Shown: positions 8,586-17,520 of the stretch, one piece after another
Numbering within the stretch: the stretch's first letter is position 1
How the letters are laid out: each line of letters starts with the position of its first letter
DNA from: Sandaracinaceae bacterium
GTDB taxonomy: Bacteria > Myxococcota_A > Polyangia > Polyangiales > Sandaracinaceae
Direction: 5' to 3'
Length of the DNA: 64,000 nucleotides
NCBI GenBank assembly: GCA_019637095.1
Contig: JAHBWG010000002.1
Span: forward strand, 1-64,000
Position numbers and translations under genes: made by a program
Notes under the pieces: model-generated
Databases searched by the model: none
What the model was told of the DNA's origin: nothing
The model's input: only the letters and a program-made list of their open reading frames with translations

Positions 8586-10301
8586 GTGCCGCTCAGCGTC
8601 GGCGCCGTGATCGCGGGGAAGTACCGGCTCGAGCGCCTGCTCGGCGAGGGCGGGATGGGCCGCGTCTTCGTCGCGAACAACGAGCGGCTCGACAAGCGCG
8701 TCGCGCTCAAGGTGCTCAGCGAGGCGGCGGCGACCTCGCCCGACGCAGCCGCGCGCTTCACCCGCGAGGCGATCGCGGCCTCGCGCGTCAACCACCCGGG
8801 CATCGTCGAGATCTACGACGCGGACGTCCACGAGGGGCAGCCGTGGATCGCGATGGAGCTGCTCGCCGGCGAGAGTCTGGGGGAGCGGCTCGAGCGCGGC
8901 CCGCTCTCCGTCGAGGAGGCGCTCGCCGTCGCGATCGAGGCGCTCTCGGTCCTCGAGCTGGTGCATCGCGCGGGGATCGTCCACCGCGATCTCAAGCCCG
9001 ACAACTTGTTTCTCCACGTGCAGGGCGACGGGCGCCGCGTCGTCAAGGTGCTCGACTTCGGCATCGCGAAGGTCCACGGCGGCGAGCTCGGGAGCGACAC
9101 GCGCACCGGGATGGCGATGGGGACGCCGCTCTACCTCGCGCCCGAGCAAGCGCGCAACGCGAAGGACGTCGACGCGCGCGCCGATCTCTACGCGGTCGGC
9201 GCGATCCTCTACCACGCGCTCACGGGCAAGCACCCCTACCACGTCGAGTCGTTCGGCGACCTCGTCGCGCAGATGTTCACCGTCGGGCCGCGCTCGCTCT
9301 CGCTCGACGCGCCGCACCTCCCGCCTTCCCTGTGTGCGGTCGTGGACGCGTGCCTGTCGGTCGAGCGCGATCGGCGGCCGCGCTCGGCGCGGGAGCTGCG
9401 CGAGGCGCTCGAGGGGATGCGGTCCGGGGCGAGGTCGGCCCCGCTCGCGGTGACGGCGCCGATGGTCGCGCCGCCGGCGCCGGCGCTCGTGCCGACGCAC
9501 GCGTGGGGCCCGCCGCCGCCCCACGGCGTCCCCGCGTTCGTACCGGTGGCGGCGCCCCGCGCGCGCGGCGCGCTCATCGCGGTCCTCGCGGTCGTCGGGC
9601 TCGTCGCGGGCATGGGGATGGCGGCCACCGTCGCGGTGGTTGCGCTCGAGCCGGGCGCACCGCCACCCCGAGCCGCCGCCGAGCGCCCCCCGCCCGTCCG
9701 TCGCGAGCCCGAGCCGGCTGCGGAGCGCGCGCCCGAAGCGACGCTCGGCGCGGTCGAGATCGAGACGGACCTCGAGCGCGGGATCCTCTTCGTGAACGGC
9801 GCGCCGCGGGGTGCGATCGCCGACACGAGGCGCGTCGCGCTGCCGCACGGCGCCCATCAGCTCGAGGTGCGCGACGGTGAGGAGCGGCTCGCCGGGCCCG
9901 AGTCGGTCCTCGTCGCGGACGACGGCGTCGTCGTCGTCGTGACGCTGCGGCGCCCGCATACCGCCGCGGACGAGCCGCAGGTCGAGGCCTCGAGCGCGTC
10001 GCCGTCCGCCGCGTCGGACCCGCAGGCGGACGCCCGGCGTTGCGTGCTGCGTGGGGACAACGCCTGCGTCATCCGGCTGCTGTCGCCGCCGGGCCGCGCC
10101 AACGACGCCGCGTCGCTCGCGATGCTCATCGAGGCGTACCGCGCGCAGGGGCAGACGCGCGAGGCGGAGCGGGCCATGGAGCTGTTCGTGCGCCGCTACC
10201 CGACGCACGAGCGCGCGCGGCGGTATCGCGAGATCCTCCAGATGCAGCGAGGCGGGAGCGGCGGCGGGCGGCGGGACGTGATGCCGAGCAACCCCTTCTG
10301 A
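8586..10301 (+). CDS. Ser/Thr protein kinase, membrane-anchored, PEGA-like extracytoplasmic region
   Basis: A 571-residue Hanks-type kinase starting at a GTG. The kinase domain is residues 12-275, with glycine loop GEGGMG (20-25), K42, HRDLKPDN (133-140), DFG (157-159) and APE (185-187), all canonical. A Pro/Ala-rich juxtamembrane segment precedes one transmembrane helix at about 327-350. Outside it lies a region with a PEGA-like strand pattern (IETDLERGILFVNGAPRG) and then a short TPR-like helical tail (ACVIRLLSPPGRANDAASLA). It lies 33 bases after the amidohydrolase gene on the same strand and may be co-transcribed. The phosphorylation target is unknown. Confidence 0.93.
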   Translation: MPLSVGAVIAGKYRLERLLGEGGMGRVFVANNERLDKRVALKVLSEAAATSPDAAARFTREAIAASRVNHPGIVEIYDADVHEGQPWIAMELLAGESLGERLERGPLSVEEALAVAIEALSVLELVHRAGIVHRDLKPDNLFLHVQGDGRRVVKVLDFGIAKVHGGELGSDTRTGMAMGTPLYLAPEQARNAKDVDARADLYAVGAILYHALTGKHPYHVESFGDLVAQMFTVGPRSLSLDAPHLPPSLCAVVDACLSVERDRRPRSARELREALEGMRSGARSAPLAVTAPMVAPPAPALVPTHAWGPPPPHGVPAFVPVAAPRARGALIAVLAVVGLVAGMGMAATVAVVALEPGAPPPRAAAERPPPVRREPEPAAERAPEATLGAVEIETDLERGILFVNGAPRGAIADTRRVALPHGAHQLEVRDGEERLAGPESVLVADDGVVVVVTLRRPHTAADEPQVEASSASPSAASDPQADARRCVLRGDNACVIRLLSPPGRANDAASLAMLIEAYRAQGQTREAERAMELFVRRYPTHERARRYREILQMQRGGSGGGRRDVMPSNPF

Positions 10302-10315
10302 GCGGAGGATAGGCC

Positions 10316-11788
10316 TCACCAGGGGACGGGGCGGTAGTCCTTGAGGAACTGACCCCACACGTGCGTCCCCGTGAGCACACCGTCGATGATCGGATCGACG
10401 ATGCGCGCCGCGCCGTCGACGACGTCGAGCGGCGGGTGGAATCCGTGCACGTCCACCTTCTTCACCGCGAGCTCGTGCGGATCCTCGTCGGTCACCCAGC
10501 CGGTGTCGACGCTGTTCATGTGGATCCCGTCGCGCAGGTAGTCGGCCGCGCTGGTGCGGGTCATCATGTTGAGCGCGGCCTTCGCCATGTTCGTGTGCGG
10601 GTGCTTGTCCGTCTTGAACTCGCGATAGAACTGGCCCTCCATCGCGCTGACGTTGACGATGTGCTTGTCGCGCGCGGCGGTGCGCCGCATCGGCTCGCGC
10701 AGGCGCGCGTTGAGCACGAACGGGGCGACGGCGTTCACGAGCTGCACCTCGAGCAGCTCGACCATCGGGACCTGATCGAGGGTGAGCCGCCACGAGTTGA
10801 GCGATCGCAAATCGACTTGCTGTCCGTCGGCGTCGAGCCTTCCCTCTGGGAAGAGGCGCAGGTCGCGCCCGACGTCCTCCTCGAGCAGCGCCACCTGGCT
10901 GAGCGCGACGGAGTCGGCGAGGGCGGCCTCGCCCCGGCGCGCGAGCGCGCTCGCGCGGAGCGCCCGGTGTCCCTCGAGGAGCGCGCGCGCGGGCGCGCCG
11001 AGCTCGTCGGGGGTCTCGTGGTCGAGCAGGTGTTGGTAGAACCCGGCCGGGCGCCGCACCGTCTGGCACGCGTTGTTGAGCACGTAGTCGAGCCGCGGCA
11101 GCGTGGCGGCGAGGTGCGCGGCGACGCGCTCCACGCTGGGCGTGTGCCGCAGGTCGAGCCCGTAGATCGAGAGCCGGTCGCGCCAGCCCTCGAAGTCCGC
11201 CTCGGCCGCGTAGCGGCGCGCCGCGTCGTGCGGGAAGCGCGTGGTCACCACCACCGCGGCGCCGGCCCGCAGGAGCTTGATCGCGGCGTGGTAGCCGATC
11301 TTCACCCGCGCGCCGGTCACCACGGCGACGCGCCCCGACAGGTCCGCGGTGCGCAGGCGCCGCTCGTAGCTCAGCGCCGCGCAGGGCGGGCACAGCTGGT
11401 CGTAGAAGTGGTGGATCGTCGCGTACGGCGCCTTGCACACGTAGCACTTGCGGGGCTCGCCGACCTCGCCCGCGGGCGCCTCCGTCGCCTCGCCCGGGAG
11501 CGCCGGTGGCGTCGGGAACGTCAGCTCGACGCGCAGGCGGCGGATCCCCGTGCGCGCGAGGACCGCCTCGTCGCGCGCGCGCTCGTCCCTCTCGAGGGCG
11601 CGGCGCCGCGCCTTCGCCGCCGCGCGCAGCTCCGCGCGCTCGGGCCGTGACACGCGCCCAGCCGCGACGACGAGCGCGCGGCGGGCCGGCGCCTCGAGGC
11701 GATCGAGGAGCGCGCGGTCCTCGACGATCGCCTCGAGCGTCTCGCGGCACGCGTGGAGGCGTCGGATCAGCTCGTCGTCGCTCGGCAC
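10316..11788 (-). CDS. SDR-family oxidoreductase with N-terminal zinc-ribbon-like domain
   Basis: A 490-residue protein starting at GTG 11788. Residues 1-100 are helical. A probable zinc ribbon follows, with C115-x2-C118 and C133-x2-C136 (KCYVCK and LCPPCAAL). A Rossmann SDR domain then runs from about 151 onward (RVAVVTGARVKIGYHAA, LDYVLNNACQTV). The segment equivalent to the SDR active site reads HTNMAKAALNMM, so a Thr occupies the position of the usual Tyr of YxxxK, while the Lys and an upstream Ser (VNVSAMEG) remain. Family-level recognition is firm; substrate and reaction are unknown. The gene is convergent with the kinase and divergent from the Cys-rich lipoprotein. Confidence 0.82.
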   Translation of the reverse strand: MPSDDELIRRLHACRETLEAIVEDRALLDRLEAPARRALVVAAGRVSRPERAELRAAAKARRRALERDERARDEAVLARTGIRRLRVELTFPTPPALPGEATEAPAGEVGEPRKCYVCKAPYATIHHFYDQLCPPCAALSYERRLRTADLSGRVAVVTGARVKIGYHAAIKLLRAGAAVVVTTRFPHDAARRYAAEADFEGWRDRLSIYGLDLRHTPSVERVAAHLAATLPRLDYVLNNACQTVRRPAGFYQHLLDHETPDELGAPARALLEGHRALRASALARRGEAALADSVALSQVALLEEDVGRDLRLFPEGRLDADGQQVDLRSLNSWRLTLDQVPMVELLEVQLVNAVAPFVLNARLREPMRRTAARDKHIVNVSAMEGQFYREFKTDKHPHTNMAKAALNMMTRTSAADYLRDGIHMNSVDTGWVTDEDPHELAVKKVDVHGFHPPLDVVDGAARIVDPIIDGVLTGTHVWGQFLKDYRPVPW

Positions 11789-11869
11789 GCGCGAGGCGTA
11801 CTCCGGGGAGCGCGCGCCCGCTACCGCGCCGCTCGCGGCCGGTGGCTGGTCGGGCTACCCTCGAGCATC

Positions 11870-13183
11870 GTGTCGGGCGCGCGCCGTTGGCTCTTCACCG
11901 CGCTCGTCGCGCTCGCCGGCTGTGATCCGTCGTCGGGCGCGCTCGCCGTCAGCGTGATCACCGATCTCGAGCCGGGCGCGGACTTCATCGGCGTCGAGGT
12001 CGAGGTGTTCCAGGGCGCCGATCGGGTAGGGCACCAGGAGGCGATCGTCGCGCCGGGCGACTGGACGCGGCCGACGCCGCTCGCCGACGTGGTCGGGCTC
12101 GCGCCCGGCCGCACGCGGGTCGTGGCGACGTTGCTCGCGCCGCGCCGCGACGTCGTGGTGAGCCGCGCGGTGATGATCGACGTCGAGTCCGCGCACGCGC
12201 TCGTCATCGTGCTCTCGTCGAGCTGCGTGCGCGTCGAGTGCCCAGGCCCGGGTGACCCCGCCGACGCGACGACGTGCGCGGGCGGGCTCTGCGTGGCGCC
12301 CGACTGCGGGGACGACTGCGGCTGCGCGTCGGACCGCGACTGCCCGGCGAGCGCGGTCTGCGGCGCCGGTCGCTGCGCGAGCGGCACGTGCATCTATCCC
12401 GACGGCGCGCGCGCGTGCCCCGAGGGTGACGTGTGCCACCCGGCGCGCGGGTGCGTCGCCGCGAGCTGCGCGTGCGACGACGGCGACCCGTGCACGGTCG
12501 ATCTGTGTGAGGGCTCGCGCTGCGTGCATCGTCCGCGCGAGGGCGCGCCGTGCGACGACGGGGTCTTCTGCAACGGCCCCGACCGCTGCGACGAGGCCGC
12601 GGCGTGCGTCAACGCGGGGCCCCCGCCGTGCGCGCTCGCCGCGTGCGACGAGGCGGCCGCGACGTGCATCGTCGGCTGTGAGACGGACGCGGACTGCCCC
12701 GCGGAGGTCTTGGGATCCTGGTCCGAGTGCGAGTACGCCGACGAGTGCGCCCAGGGCGGCGAGCGCACGCGCGACGTGACGCGCTTCACCTGCGTCGAGC
12801 GCCGCTGCGCGCCGCAGGCGAGCGTCGAGGCCGAGCTGTGCACGCGCGTGACCGAGTGGTCGAGCTGCGGCGGGGGCGAGTCGTGCGAGCCGTGGACGGG
12901 TTGCCGCTTCGCGGACTGCGCGACGAGCGGCCGGGACGCGCGCCTCTGCTACTCGCGCACGTGCCGCTCCGGGGCCTGCAGGGTGACGAGCCGCGAGGAG
13001 TCGACGCCGTGCAGCCGCGGCTCGCAGGACGGCCAGGCGTGCGCGTCGAACACCGGCTACGGCTACTGCCACGGCACCTGCGCGGGCGCGACGTGTGCCG
13101 ACCTCTGCGTCTACTGCGACGGCTTCTGTTCGATCGGTGGCTGCCTCCGGCGCGTGGACTCGAGCTACTGCACGCCGCCGTGA
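11870..13183 (+). CDS. Cys-rich repeat lipoprotein
   Basis: A 437-residue exported protein. The GTG at 11870 is chosen because it immediately gives a lipoprotein signal (RRWLFTALVALAGC). The earlier in-frame ATG at 11753 would overlap the divergent SDR gene. Residues about 20-115 form a beta-rich domain (DFIGVEVEVFQGADRVG). The rest is Cys-rich repeats of the type common in myxobacterial surface proteins, such as CACDDGDPCTVDLCEG and CDDGVFCNGPDRCDE. The protein is probably tethered to the outer membrane. No catalytic motif is visible; it could be an adhesin-like or structural surface protein. Confidence 0.8.
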   Translation: MSGARRWLFTALVALAGCDPSSGALAVSVITDLEPGADFIGVEVEVFQGADRVGHQEAIVAPGDWTRPTPLADVVGLAPGRTRVVATLLAPRRDVVVSRAVMIDVESAHALVIVLSSSCVRVECPGPGDPADATTCAGGLCVAPDCGDDCGCASDRDCPASAVCGAGRCASGTCIYPDGARACPEGDVCHPARGCVAASCACDDGDPCTVDLCEGSRCVHRPREGAPCDDGVFCNGPDRCDEAAACVNAGPPPCALAACDEAAATCIVGCETDADCPAEVLGSWSECEYADECAQGGERTRDVTRFTCVERRCAPQASVEAELCTRVTEWSSCGGGESCEPWTGCRFADCATSGRDARLCYSRTCRSGACRVTSREESTPCSRGSQDGQACASNTGYGYCHGTCAGATCADLCVYCDGFCSIGGCLRRVDSSYCTPP

Positions 13184-13281
13184 CCGCGAGCCGCGTCGAG
13201 CTGCGTCGCCGAGGGCCACCCTCCCGGCGCAGTCTGCAGGTGTGGTGGACGCTCTGACGCGGCCGGAGGGGCTCGCCCCCT

Positions 13282-14286
13282 TCAGGCCCACATGAAGCAG
13301 TGCGGGTCGCGGTCGGTGAACGGGTCGAGCCCGGCGCCGTGGGTCACCGCCATGCAGCCGCCGCAGCGCTTGCGGATCGGGCACCCGTCGCACGCCGTCG
13401 AGCCCTGCCGGTACCGCTCCGCGCCGAGGCTGTCGTAGATCTCGAGCAGCGTGCGCTCGTACGCGTTGCCGATCGCGGAAGGGAACTTGCGGCACGCGTG
13501 GACCTCGCCGTTCGGCAGGAGCGCGACGAAGTTGAACGCTGCGCCGCACCCGAACCCGGTGCAGCCGCCGCCGAGCTTCATGCCGAGCTCGTGCTTGAAG
13601 ATGTTGAGGAGGTTGTCCTTCGCGCCGAGGGTCGGGTTGTCCGCTGAGGCGAGGAGCCAGTCGATCATGAAGCGGCCGTAGCCCTCGCGGTCGAGGTGAT
13701 CGAGCGCGGCCCCCGACCCGACCTGCGCGAGCCGGTTGTACGCGAAGCGATCGGCGCGGCCGCGCAGGACGCGCGAGAGCCCGATCACGTCGTCGCGGTT
13801 GTGGGCGCCGAGGGTGGTCATCACCACCGCGCGGATCCCGCGGGCGCGCAGGCGCGGCAGGAACGCCATGACGCGATCGTAGAAGCCCTCGCCGCGGATG
13901 TCGTCGTTGACGTCGCGCAGCCCCTCGAGGCTCACCTGGAAGTAGCCGGGCTTCGCGATCGCGACGAGCCGATCGAGCAGCTCGTCGGAGACCGGGTTGC
14001 CCAGGATCGACACGCGGAACCCCCGCGCCGCGGCCGACGCGTAGACGTCGAAGAAGGGCTTGTAGAGGAAGGGGTTGCCGCCCGAGAAGCACACGCTTCC
14101 GTCGACGTCGCGCGCCGCACAGAACGCCTCGAGCTGGTCGAGGATCGCGAGCGCCTGCTCGCGCGTCGGCGCGACGAGCTTCTGTCGGTCGTAGCAGTGC
14201 CGGCAGTCGAGCTCGCACGCGTGCGTGAGGTGCCACTGGAGCGTGAAGGCGGTGGCGCGGTGCCCGAGGCGCGCGTGGACGAGCAT
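13282..14286 (-). CDS. Radical SAM/SPASM peptide maturase, selenobiotic (SbtM-like) type
   Basis: A 334-residue protein with start at ATG 14286; upstream in-frame starts would run into the divergent gene. The radical SAM cluster is C24-x3-C28-x2-C31 (HACELDCRHC), followed by the SAM-binding motif SGGNPFLYKPF. The C-terminal SPASM-type cysteines include GGGCTGFGCGAAFNFVALL, GEVHACRKFPS and CDGCPIRKRCGGC. This series of blocks resembles, from memory, the selenobiotic / thio(seleno)oxazole RiPP maturase family (SbtM-like). Such enzymes modify a short Cys- or Sec-rich precursor, but none is encoded within the flanking 98 or 115 bases. An FNR-like palindrome lies 35 bases upstream. Family level is likely; the exact subfamily needs an HMM. 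Confidence 0.78.
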   Translation of the reverse strand: MLVHARLGHRATAFTLQWHLTHACELDCRHCYDRQKLVAPTREQALAILDQLEAFCAARDVDGSVCFSGGNPFLYKPFFDVYASAAARGFRVSILGNPVSDELLDRLVAIAKPGYFQVSLEGLRDVNDDIRGEGFYDRVMAFLPRLRARGIRAVVMTTLGAHNRDDVIGLSRVLRGRADRFAYNRLAQVGSGAALDHLDREGYGRFMIDWLLASADNPTLGAKDNLLNIFKHELGMKLGGGCTGFGCGAAFNFVALLPNGEVHACRKFPSAIGNAYERTLLEIYDSLGAERYRQGSTACDGCPIRKRCGGCMAVTHGAGLDPFTDRDPHCFMWA

Positions 14287-14320
14287 CCGGCCACGATGCC
14301 CTCGCGCGCGCGTCGTTTCG

Positions 14321-14334
14321 TTGACCACGGTCAA
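14321..14334 (-). promoter_or_regulatory. FNR/CRP-type palindrome upstream of the radical SAM gene
   Basis: The sequence TTGAC-CACG-GTCAA is a perfect inverted repeat with four-base spacing, close to the FNR-type consensus TTGAT-N4-ATCAA. Its centre is about 41 bases upstream of the radical SAM start at 14286, inside a 115-base divergent intergenic region. It could therefore also affect the esterase gene at 14402. Binding is not shown; only the palindrome is seen. Confidence 0.45.
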
Positions 14335-14401
14335 CCGCGGGCCCTGCCGCAGCGGCCGCTGCCTTCGGCGCGCGGGCCCCGAGCTGGAGTAGGATCCGCC
14401 C

Positions 14402-15598
14402 ATGCCCCTCCTCTCCGCCCGCTCGCTCGGGCCGCTCGGTGTGCTCGTCGCGTCGCTGCTCGTCGCCACCGGGTGCGACGGGGCCGGCGATCCCGACGCC
14501 GGGGGAGCGCCTCGCGACGCCGGCGCGATCGACGGCGGGGGGCGCGACGCCGCGACGCCCGACGCGGCCGCGCGCGACGCGTCGAGCGAGCGCGACGCGG
14601 GCGTGGAGACCGACGCGGGGCCCCCGCCGGCGCCGGGCCCGCGCTACGTCGGGCGACACGCGGTCAGCGGAGACGGAGCGCGCTTCTCGTGGCCGGGGAG
14701 CGGCCTCGTCGTGCGCTTCCGCGGCACCGCGGTGCGCGTCACGATGAACGACGCGGCGCGCTTCTTCACCGTGGTCGTCGACTCGGAGGTGCAGCCGACG
14801 CTCGCGGTGAGCGGCGGGACGCGCACGTACACGCTCGCGAGCGGGCTCCCGGACGCGGAGCACACGGTCGAGCTCTACCGCCGCACGGAGGGCTTCTTCG
14901 GCGCGACGGTGGTCGAGTCGATCGAGGTCGACGGCGAGCTCGGCGCCGTGCCCGCGCCGGCGCGGGCGATCGAGATCATCGGGGACTCGATCAGCGCCGG
15001 CTACGGCGTCGACGGCGCCGACCAGCACTGCTCGTTCAGCGCCGAGACGGAGAACCACTACCTCGCGTACGGCGCGGTCGCGGCGCGCGCGGTGGGCGCC
15101 GAGCTGAGCACCGTCGCCTGGTCGGGCAAGGGCATCGTCCACAACTACGGCGACGATCGGGTCGAGCCGATGCCCACGCTCTACGATCGGGTGATCGCGG
15201 CGGAGGCGGGCTCGACGGGGACGATCCGCCCGGTCGACGCGGTGGTCATCAACCTCGGCACCAACGACTTCAGCACCGACGGAGACCCGACCGGCGACGA
15301 GGTCACGCCCGCCTACGTGGGCTTGCTCGAGGCGGTGCGCGCCCGCCACCCGGACGCCCACGTCTTGTGCACGATCGCGCCGCTCCTCGCGGGCGGAGAC
15401 GGAACGCGCGCGCGCTCGTACATCGAGGCGGCGATCGCGGCGCGCCACGCCGCAGGCGACCTGCGCGTGTCGTGGGTGGACCTCGGCGCGTCGAGCATCG
15501 TGACGGACTGGGGCTGCGACTGGCATCCGGGCGCGCGCACGCAGGCGGCGATGGCTGCCCGCCTCGTCTCCGCGCTCGAGGCCGAGCTCGGCTGGTGA
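14402..15598 (+). CDS. SGNH/GDSL esterase lipoprotein (carbohydrate esterase family 2-like)
   Basis: A 398-residue secreted lipoprotein. The signal ends at the lipobox VATGC (C25). A linker at residues 30-72 is built of Asp-Ala repeats, typical of myxobacterial lipoproteins. A beta-sandwich N-terminal domain (about 80-185) precedes the SGNH domain, with nucleophile S196 in GDSISAGYG, GTND at 286-289, and D373/H375 in CDWHPGARTQ. This two-domain layout matches CE2 acetyl-esterases that deacetylate polysaccharides such as xylan or mannan. The substrate is inferred from the family. It is divergent from the radical SAM gene and followed by a strong hairpin. Confidence 0.87.
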   Translation: MPLLSARSLGPLGVLVASLLVATGCDGAGDPDAGGAPRDAGAIDGGGRDAATPDAAARDASSERDAGVETDAGPPPAPGPRYVGRHAVSGDGARFSWPGSGLVVRFRGTAVRVTMNDAARFFTVVVDSEVQPTLAVSGGTRTYTLASGLPDAEHTVELYRRTEGFFGATVVESIEVDGELGAVPAPARAIEIIGDSISAGYGVDGADQHCSFSAETENHYLAYGAVAARAVGAELSTVAWSGKGIVHNYGDDRVEPMPTLYDRVIAAEAGSTGTIRPVDAVVINLGTNDFSTDGDPTGDEVTPAYVGLLEAVRARHPDAHVLCTIAPLLAGGDGTRARSYIEAAIAARHAAGDLRVSWVDLGASSIVTDWGCDWHPGARTQAAMAARLVSALEAELGW

Positions 15599-15621
15599 TC
15601 GCGCGCTTCGGATCGTGATCT

Positions 15622-15641
15622 CGCGGCGCGCGTGCGCCGCG
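15622..15641. terminator. GC-rich hairpin after the esterase gene
   Basis: CGCGGCGC and GCGCCGCG form perfect 8-bp arms around a GCGT loop, starting 24 bases past the esterase stop and ahead of the TetR gene. There is no T-run, so if it terminates transcription it would be as an imperfect or Rho-assisted terminator. Confidence 0.35.
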
Positions 15642-15745
15642 ACGTGCGCGCCGTAGCGCTCGCGCGCGAGGCGCGCCTCGGCGCGCTCTCGGCGGTTGCG
15701 CCCGATCAAGCGGGCCGCCGTCCCCGTGGTCCACATGGTGACTCG

Positions 15746-16357
15746 ATGTCAGTGACTCCGAGTCGGTCCTCGGGACCCCGCGCGGCGCGACGCCGCGAGA
15801 CGCGCGCCGCGCTCCTCGCGGCGGCCCGGGCGTGCATGGCGGAGGGCGGGCTCGAGGCGATGCACGTCGCGGACGTGGCGGCGCGGGCGTCGGTCGCGCA
15901 CGGGACGTTCTACGTCCACTTCCCGTCCAAGCAGGCGCTCCTCGACGCGCTCCTCGAGCGGTTCGAGGCCCGGCTCGCCCGAGACGTCGCGGCGGCGTTC
16001 GCGCGGGGCGCGAGCCTCGACGAGGCGATCCACGGCGCGGCCCGCGCGTTCCTCGGCGCGTGCGTCGAGGAGGCGCCGCTCGTGCGCGCGCTCGCCGAGC
16101 GGGCCGCCGCCGGCGTCGCGCCCGGTTCGCTGGTCGACGGGATCAACCCGCCCGCGCTCGCGCTGATGCGCGCGCTCCTCGCGTCGCGGGTGACGCCCGA
16201 GGCGCTCGAGCTGACGGCGCACGCGCTGCTCGCCGCGTGGTTGCGCGTCGCGCTGCGCGTCGTGCTCGCCGACGCCGACCTCGAGCTCGCCGCCCGCACC
16301 CTCACCACCCTCACGCGCGGCGCCGTGGCCGCCCTCGACCCAGGAGAGAGCCGATGA
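15746..16357 (+). CDS. TetR/AcrR-family transcriptional regulator
   Basis: A 203-residue protein starting at ATG 15746 (MSVTPSRSSGP). The N-terminal helix-turn-helix spans about residues 18-65, with the TetR signature AHGTFYVHFPSKQALLDALL at 51-70. The C-terminal ligand domain is helical and unassigned. Its stop overlaps the start of the next gene (ATGA), so it is translationally coupled to a radical SAM gene and a membrane protein gene. It probably regulates its own operon. The effector is unknown. Confidence 0.9.
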   Translation: MSVTPSRSSGPRAARRRETRAALLAAARACMAEGGLEAMHVADVAARASVAHGTFYVHFPSKQALLDALLERFEARLARDVAAAFARGASLDEAIHGAARAFLGACVEEAPLVRALAERAAAGVAPGSLVDGINPPALALMRALLASRVTPEALELTAHALLAAWLRVALRVVLADADLELAARTLTTLTRGAVAALDPGESR

Positions 16358-17520
16358 AGACCGTCCCGATCGATCGCGCCGCGGCGCACCAGCGCGCCCG
16401 CGCGCTCCTCTCGACGCTCGCGCGCCCCTCGCGGGCCGAGGACGCGTTGCGCAAGGCGGCCGCGTACGGCACCGCCCTGTCGAGCTTCGTCGAGAACCGG
16501 CGCCGGGCGCGGGCCGGGCGCGAGGACCTCTTGCCGCTCTACTTCGTGTGGACGGTCTCGCGGCACTGCAACTTCCTCTGCGAGTACTGCGACGATCACC
16601 GGGGGCGCCGCTACCCCGAGCTCCCGCGCGAGGGCGAGCTCGACACCGCCGCGGCGCGCGACGTCCTGGCCGTCATGCGCACGCGCTGCCCCTCCGTCTA
16701 TTTCGCGGGCGGCGAGCCCACGCTGCGCGACGATCTGCCCGAGCTCGCGAGCGAGGCGCGCGCGCTCCGCTACTTCCCGATCGTCCTCAACACCAACGGG
16801 AGCGCGATCGTGAAGCGCCTGCACCATCCGGGGTTCTCGACGCTGCTGCGCGACCTCGACCTCGTCGTGGTGAGCCTCGACGCGCTCGACCCGACGGTGC
16901 TCTCGACGATGTGGGGCTACCCGCGGCCTGCCGACGTGCTCTGGGCGATCCACGTCCTGGCGGAGCTGCGTGGGCCGCTGCGCTTCCGGCTCATGGTCAA
17001 CTGCGTCGTGCAGCCCGGTCGCGTCGCGCACGCCCGCGCCGTGCTCGACTTCGCGCGCGAGCTCGGCATCGGCTTCGCGCCGGTCCCCGTCAACGTCGGC
17101 CCCGCGGTCGACGCGACGCTCGCCGACGACCCCGAGTACGCCGACTTCGTGGAGCTCGTGCTCGCGCGCAAGCGCGAGGGGCAGGTGATCGCGGGGAGCG
17201 AGCGCATGCTCGAGCGCCTCTTGAGCTCGACGCCGCTGACGTGTCGCAACACCCTCAAGCCGCACATCGATCACGACGGCAAGCTCTTCTGGCCGTGCAA
17301 GGCCTCGGTCGCGGTCGAGCCGGTGACCCTCGACGTGCGGGACTTCGCGCACGTCGACGCGCTCTGGGCGCACGCCGCGGCGGCGATCGATCCGCGCGGG
17401 TTCTCCTCGCGCTGCGGCGCGCGGTGCAACTGGGCGCAGAACTACACGACGGACGCCTACGCGCACGGGCTCGTCGAGCCGCTGAGCCTCCTGCGCGAGG
17501 TGCGGGGGTTCGTCGCGTGA
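16354..17520 (+). CDS. Radical SAM protein (HpnH-like general type)
   Basis: A 388-residue protein whose ATG overlaps the TetR stop and has a clear AGGAGAG ribosome site. The radical SAM cluster is C72-x3-C76-x2-C79 (HCNFLCEYC), followed by FAGGEPTLRDDLPEL. A C-terminal Cys set (PLTCRNTLKPH, FWPCKAS, RCGARCNW) suggests an auxiliary cluster of SPASM or twitch type. The reaction cannot be assigned from sequence alone. Its stop overlaps the start of the following membrane protein (GTGA), so the two products probably act together, perhaps on a membrane lipid or terpenoid. Confidence 0.85.
   Translation: MKTVPIDRAAAHQRARALLSTLARPSRAEDALRKAAAYGTALSSFVENRRRARAGREDLLPLYFVWTVSRHCNFLCEYCDDHRGRRYPELPREGELDTAAARDVLAVMRTRCPSVYFAGGEPTLRDDLPELASEARALRYFPIVLNTNGSAIVKRLHHPGFSTLLRDLDLVVVSLDALDPTVLSTMWGYPRPADVLWAIHVLAELRGPLRFRLMVNCVVQPGRVAHARAVLDFARELGIGFAPVPVNVGPAVDATLADDPEYADFVELVLARKREGQVIAGSERMLERLLSSTPLTCRNTLKPHIDHDGKLFWPCKASVAVEPVTLDVRDFAHVDALWAHAAAAIDPRGFSSRCGARCNWAQNYTTDAYAHGLVEPLSLLREVRGFVA

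Noticed and set aside
7785-11750. Minus-strand open frame of 1321 residues
   Set aside because: Crosses the amidohydrolase, kinase and SDR genes in a wrong frame; GC-driven absence of stops.
11753-11869. Earlier ATG for the Cys-rich lipoprotein
   Set aside because: Would overlap the divergent SDR start and bury the lipoprotein signal 40 residues inside.
14299-14401. Short plus-strand frame as precursor peptide for the radical SAM maturase
   Set aside because: It contains no cysteines and runs into the esterase gene.
15640-15736. Minus-strand small frame after the esterase gene
   Set aside because: It runs antisense into the esterase and has no ribosome site or recognisable pattern.
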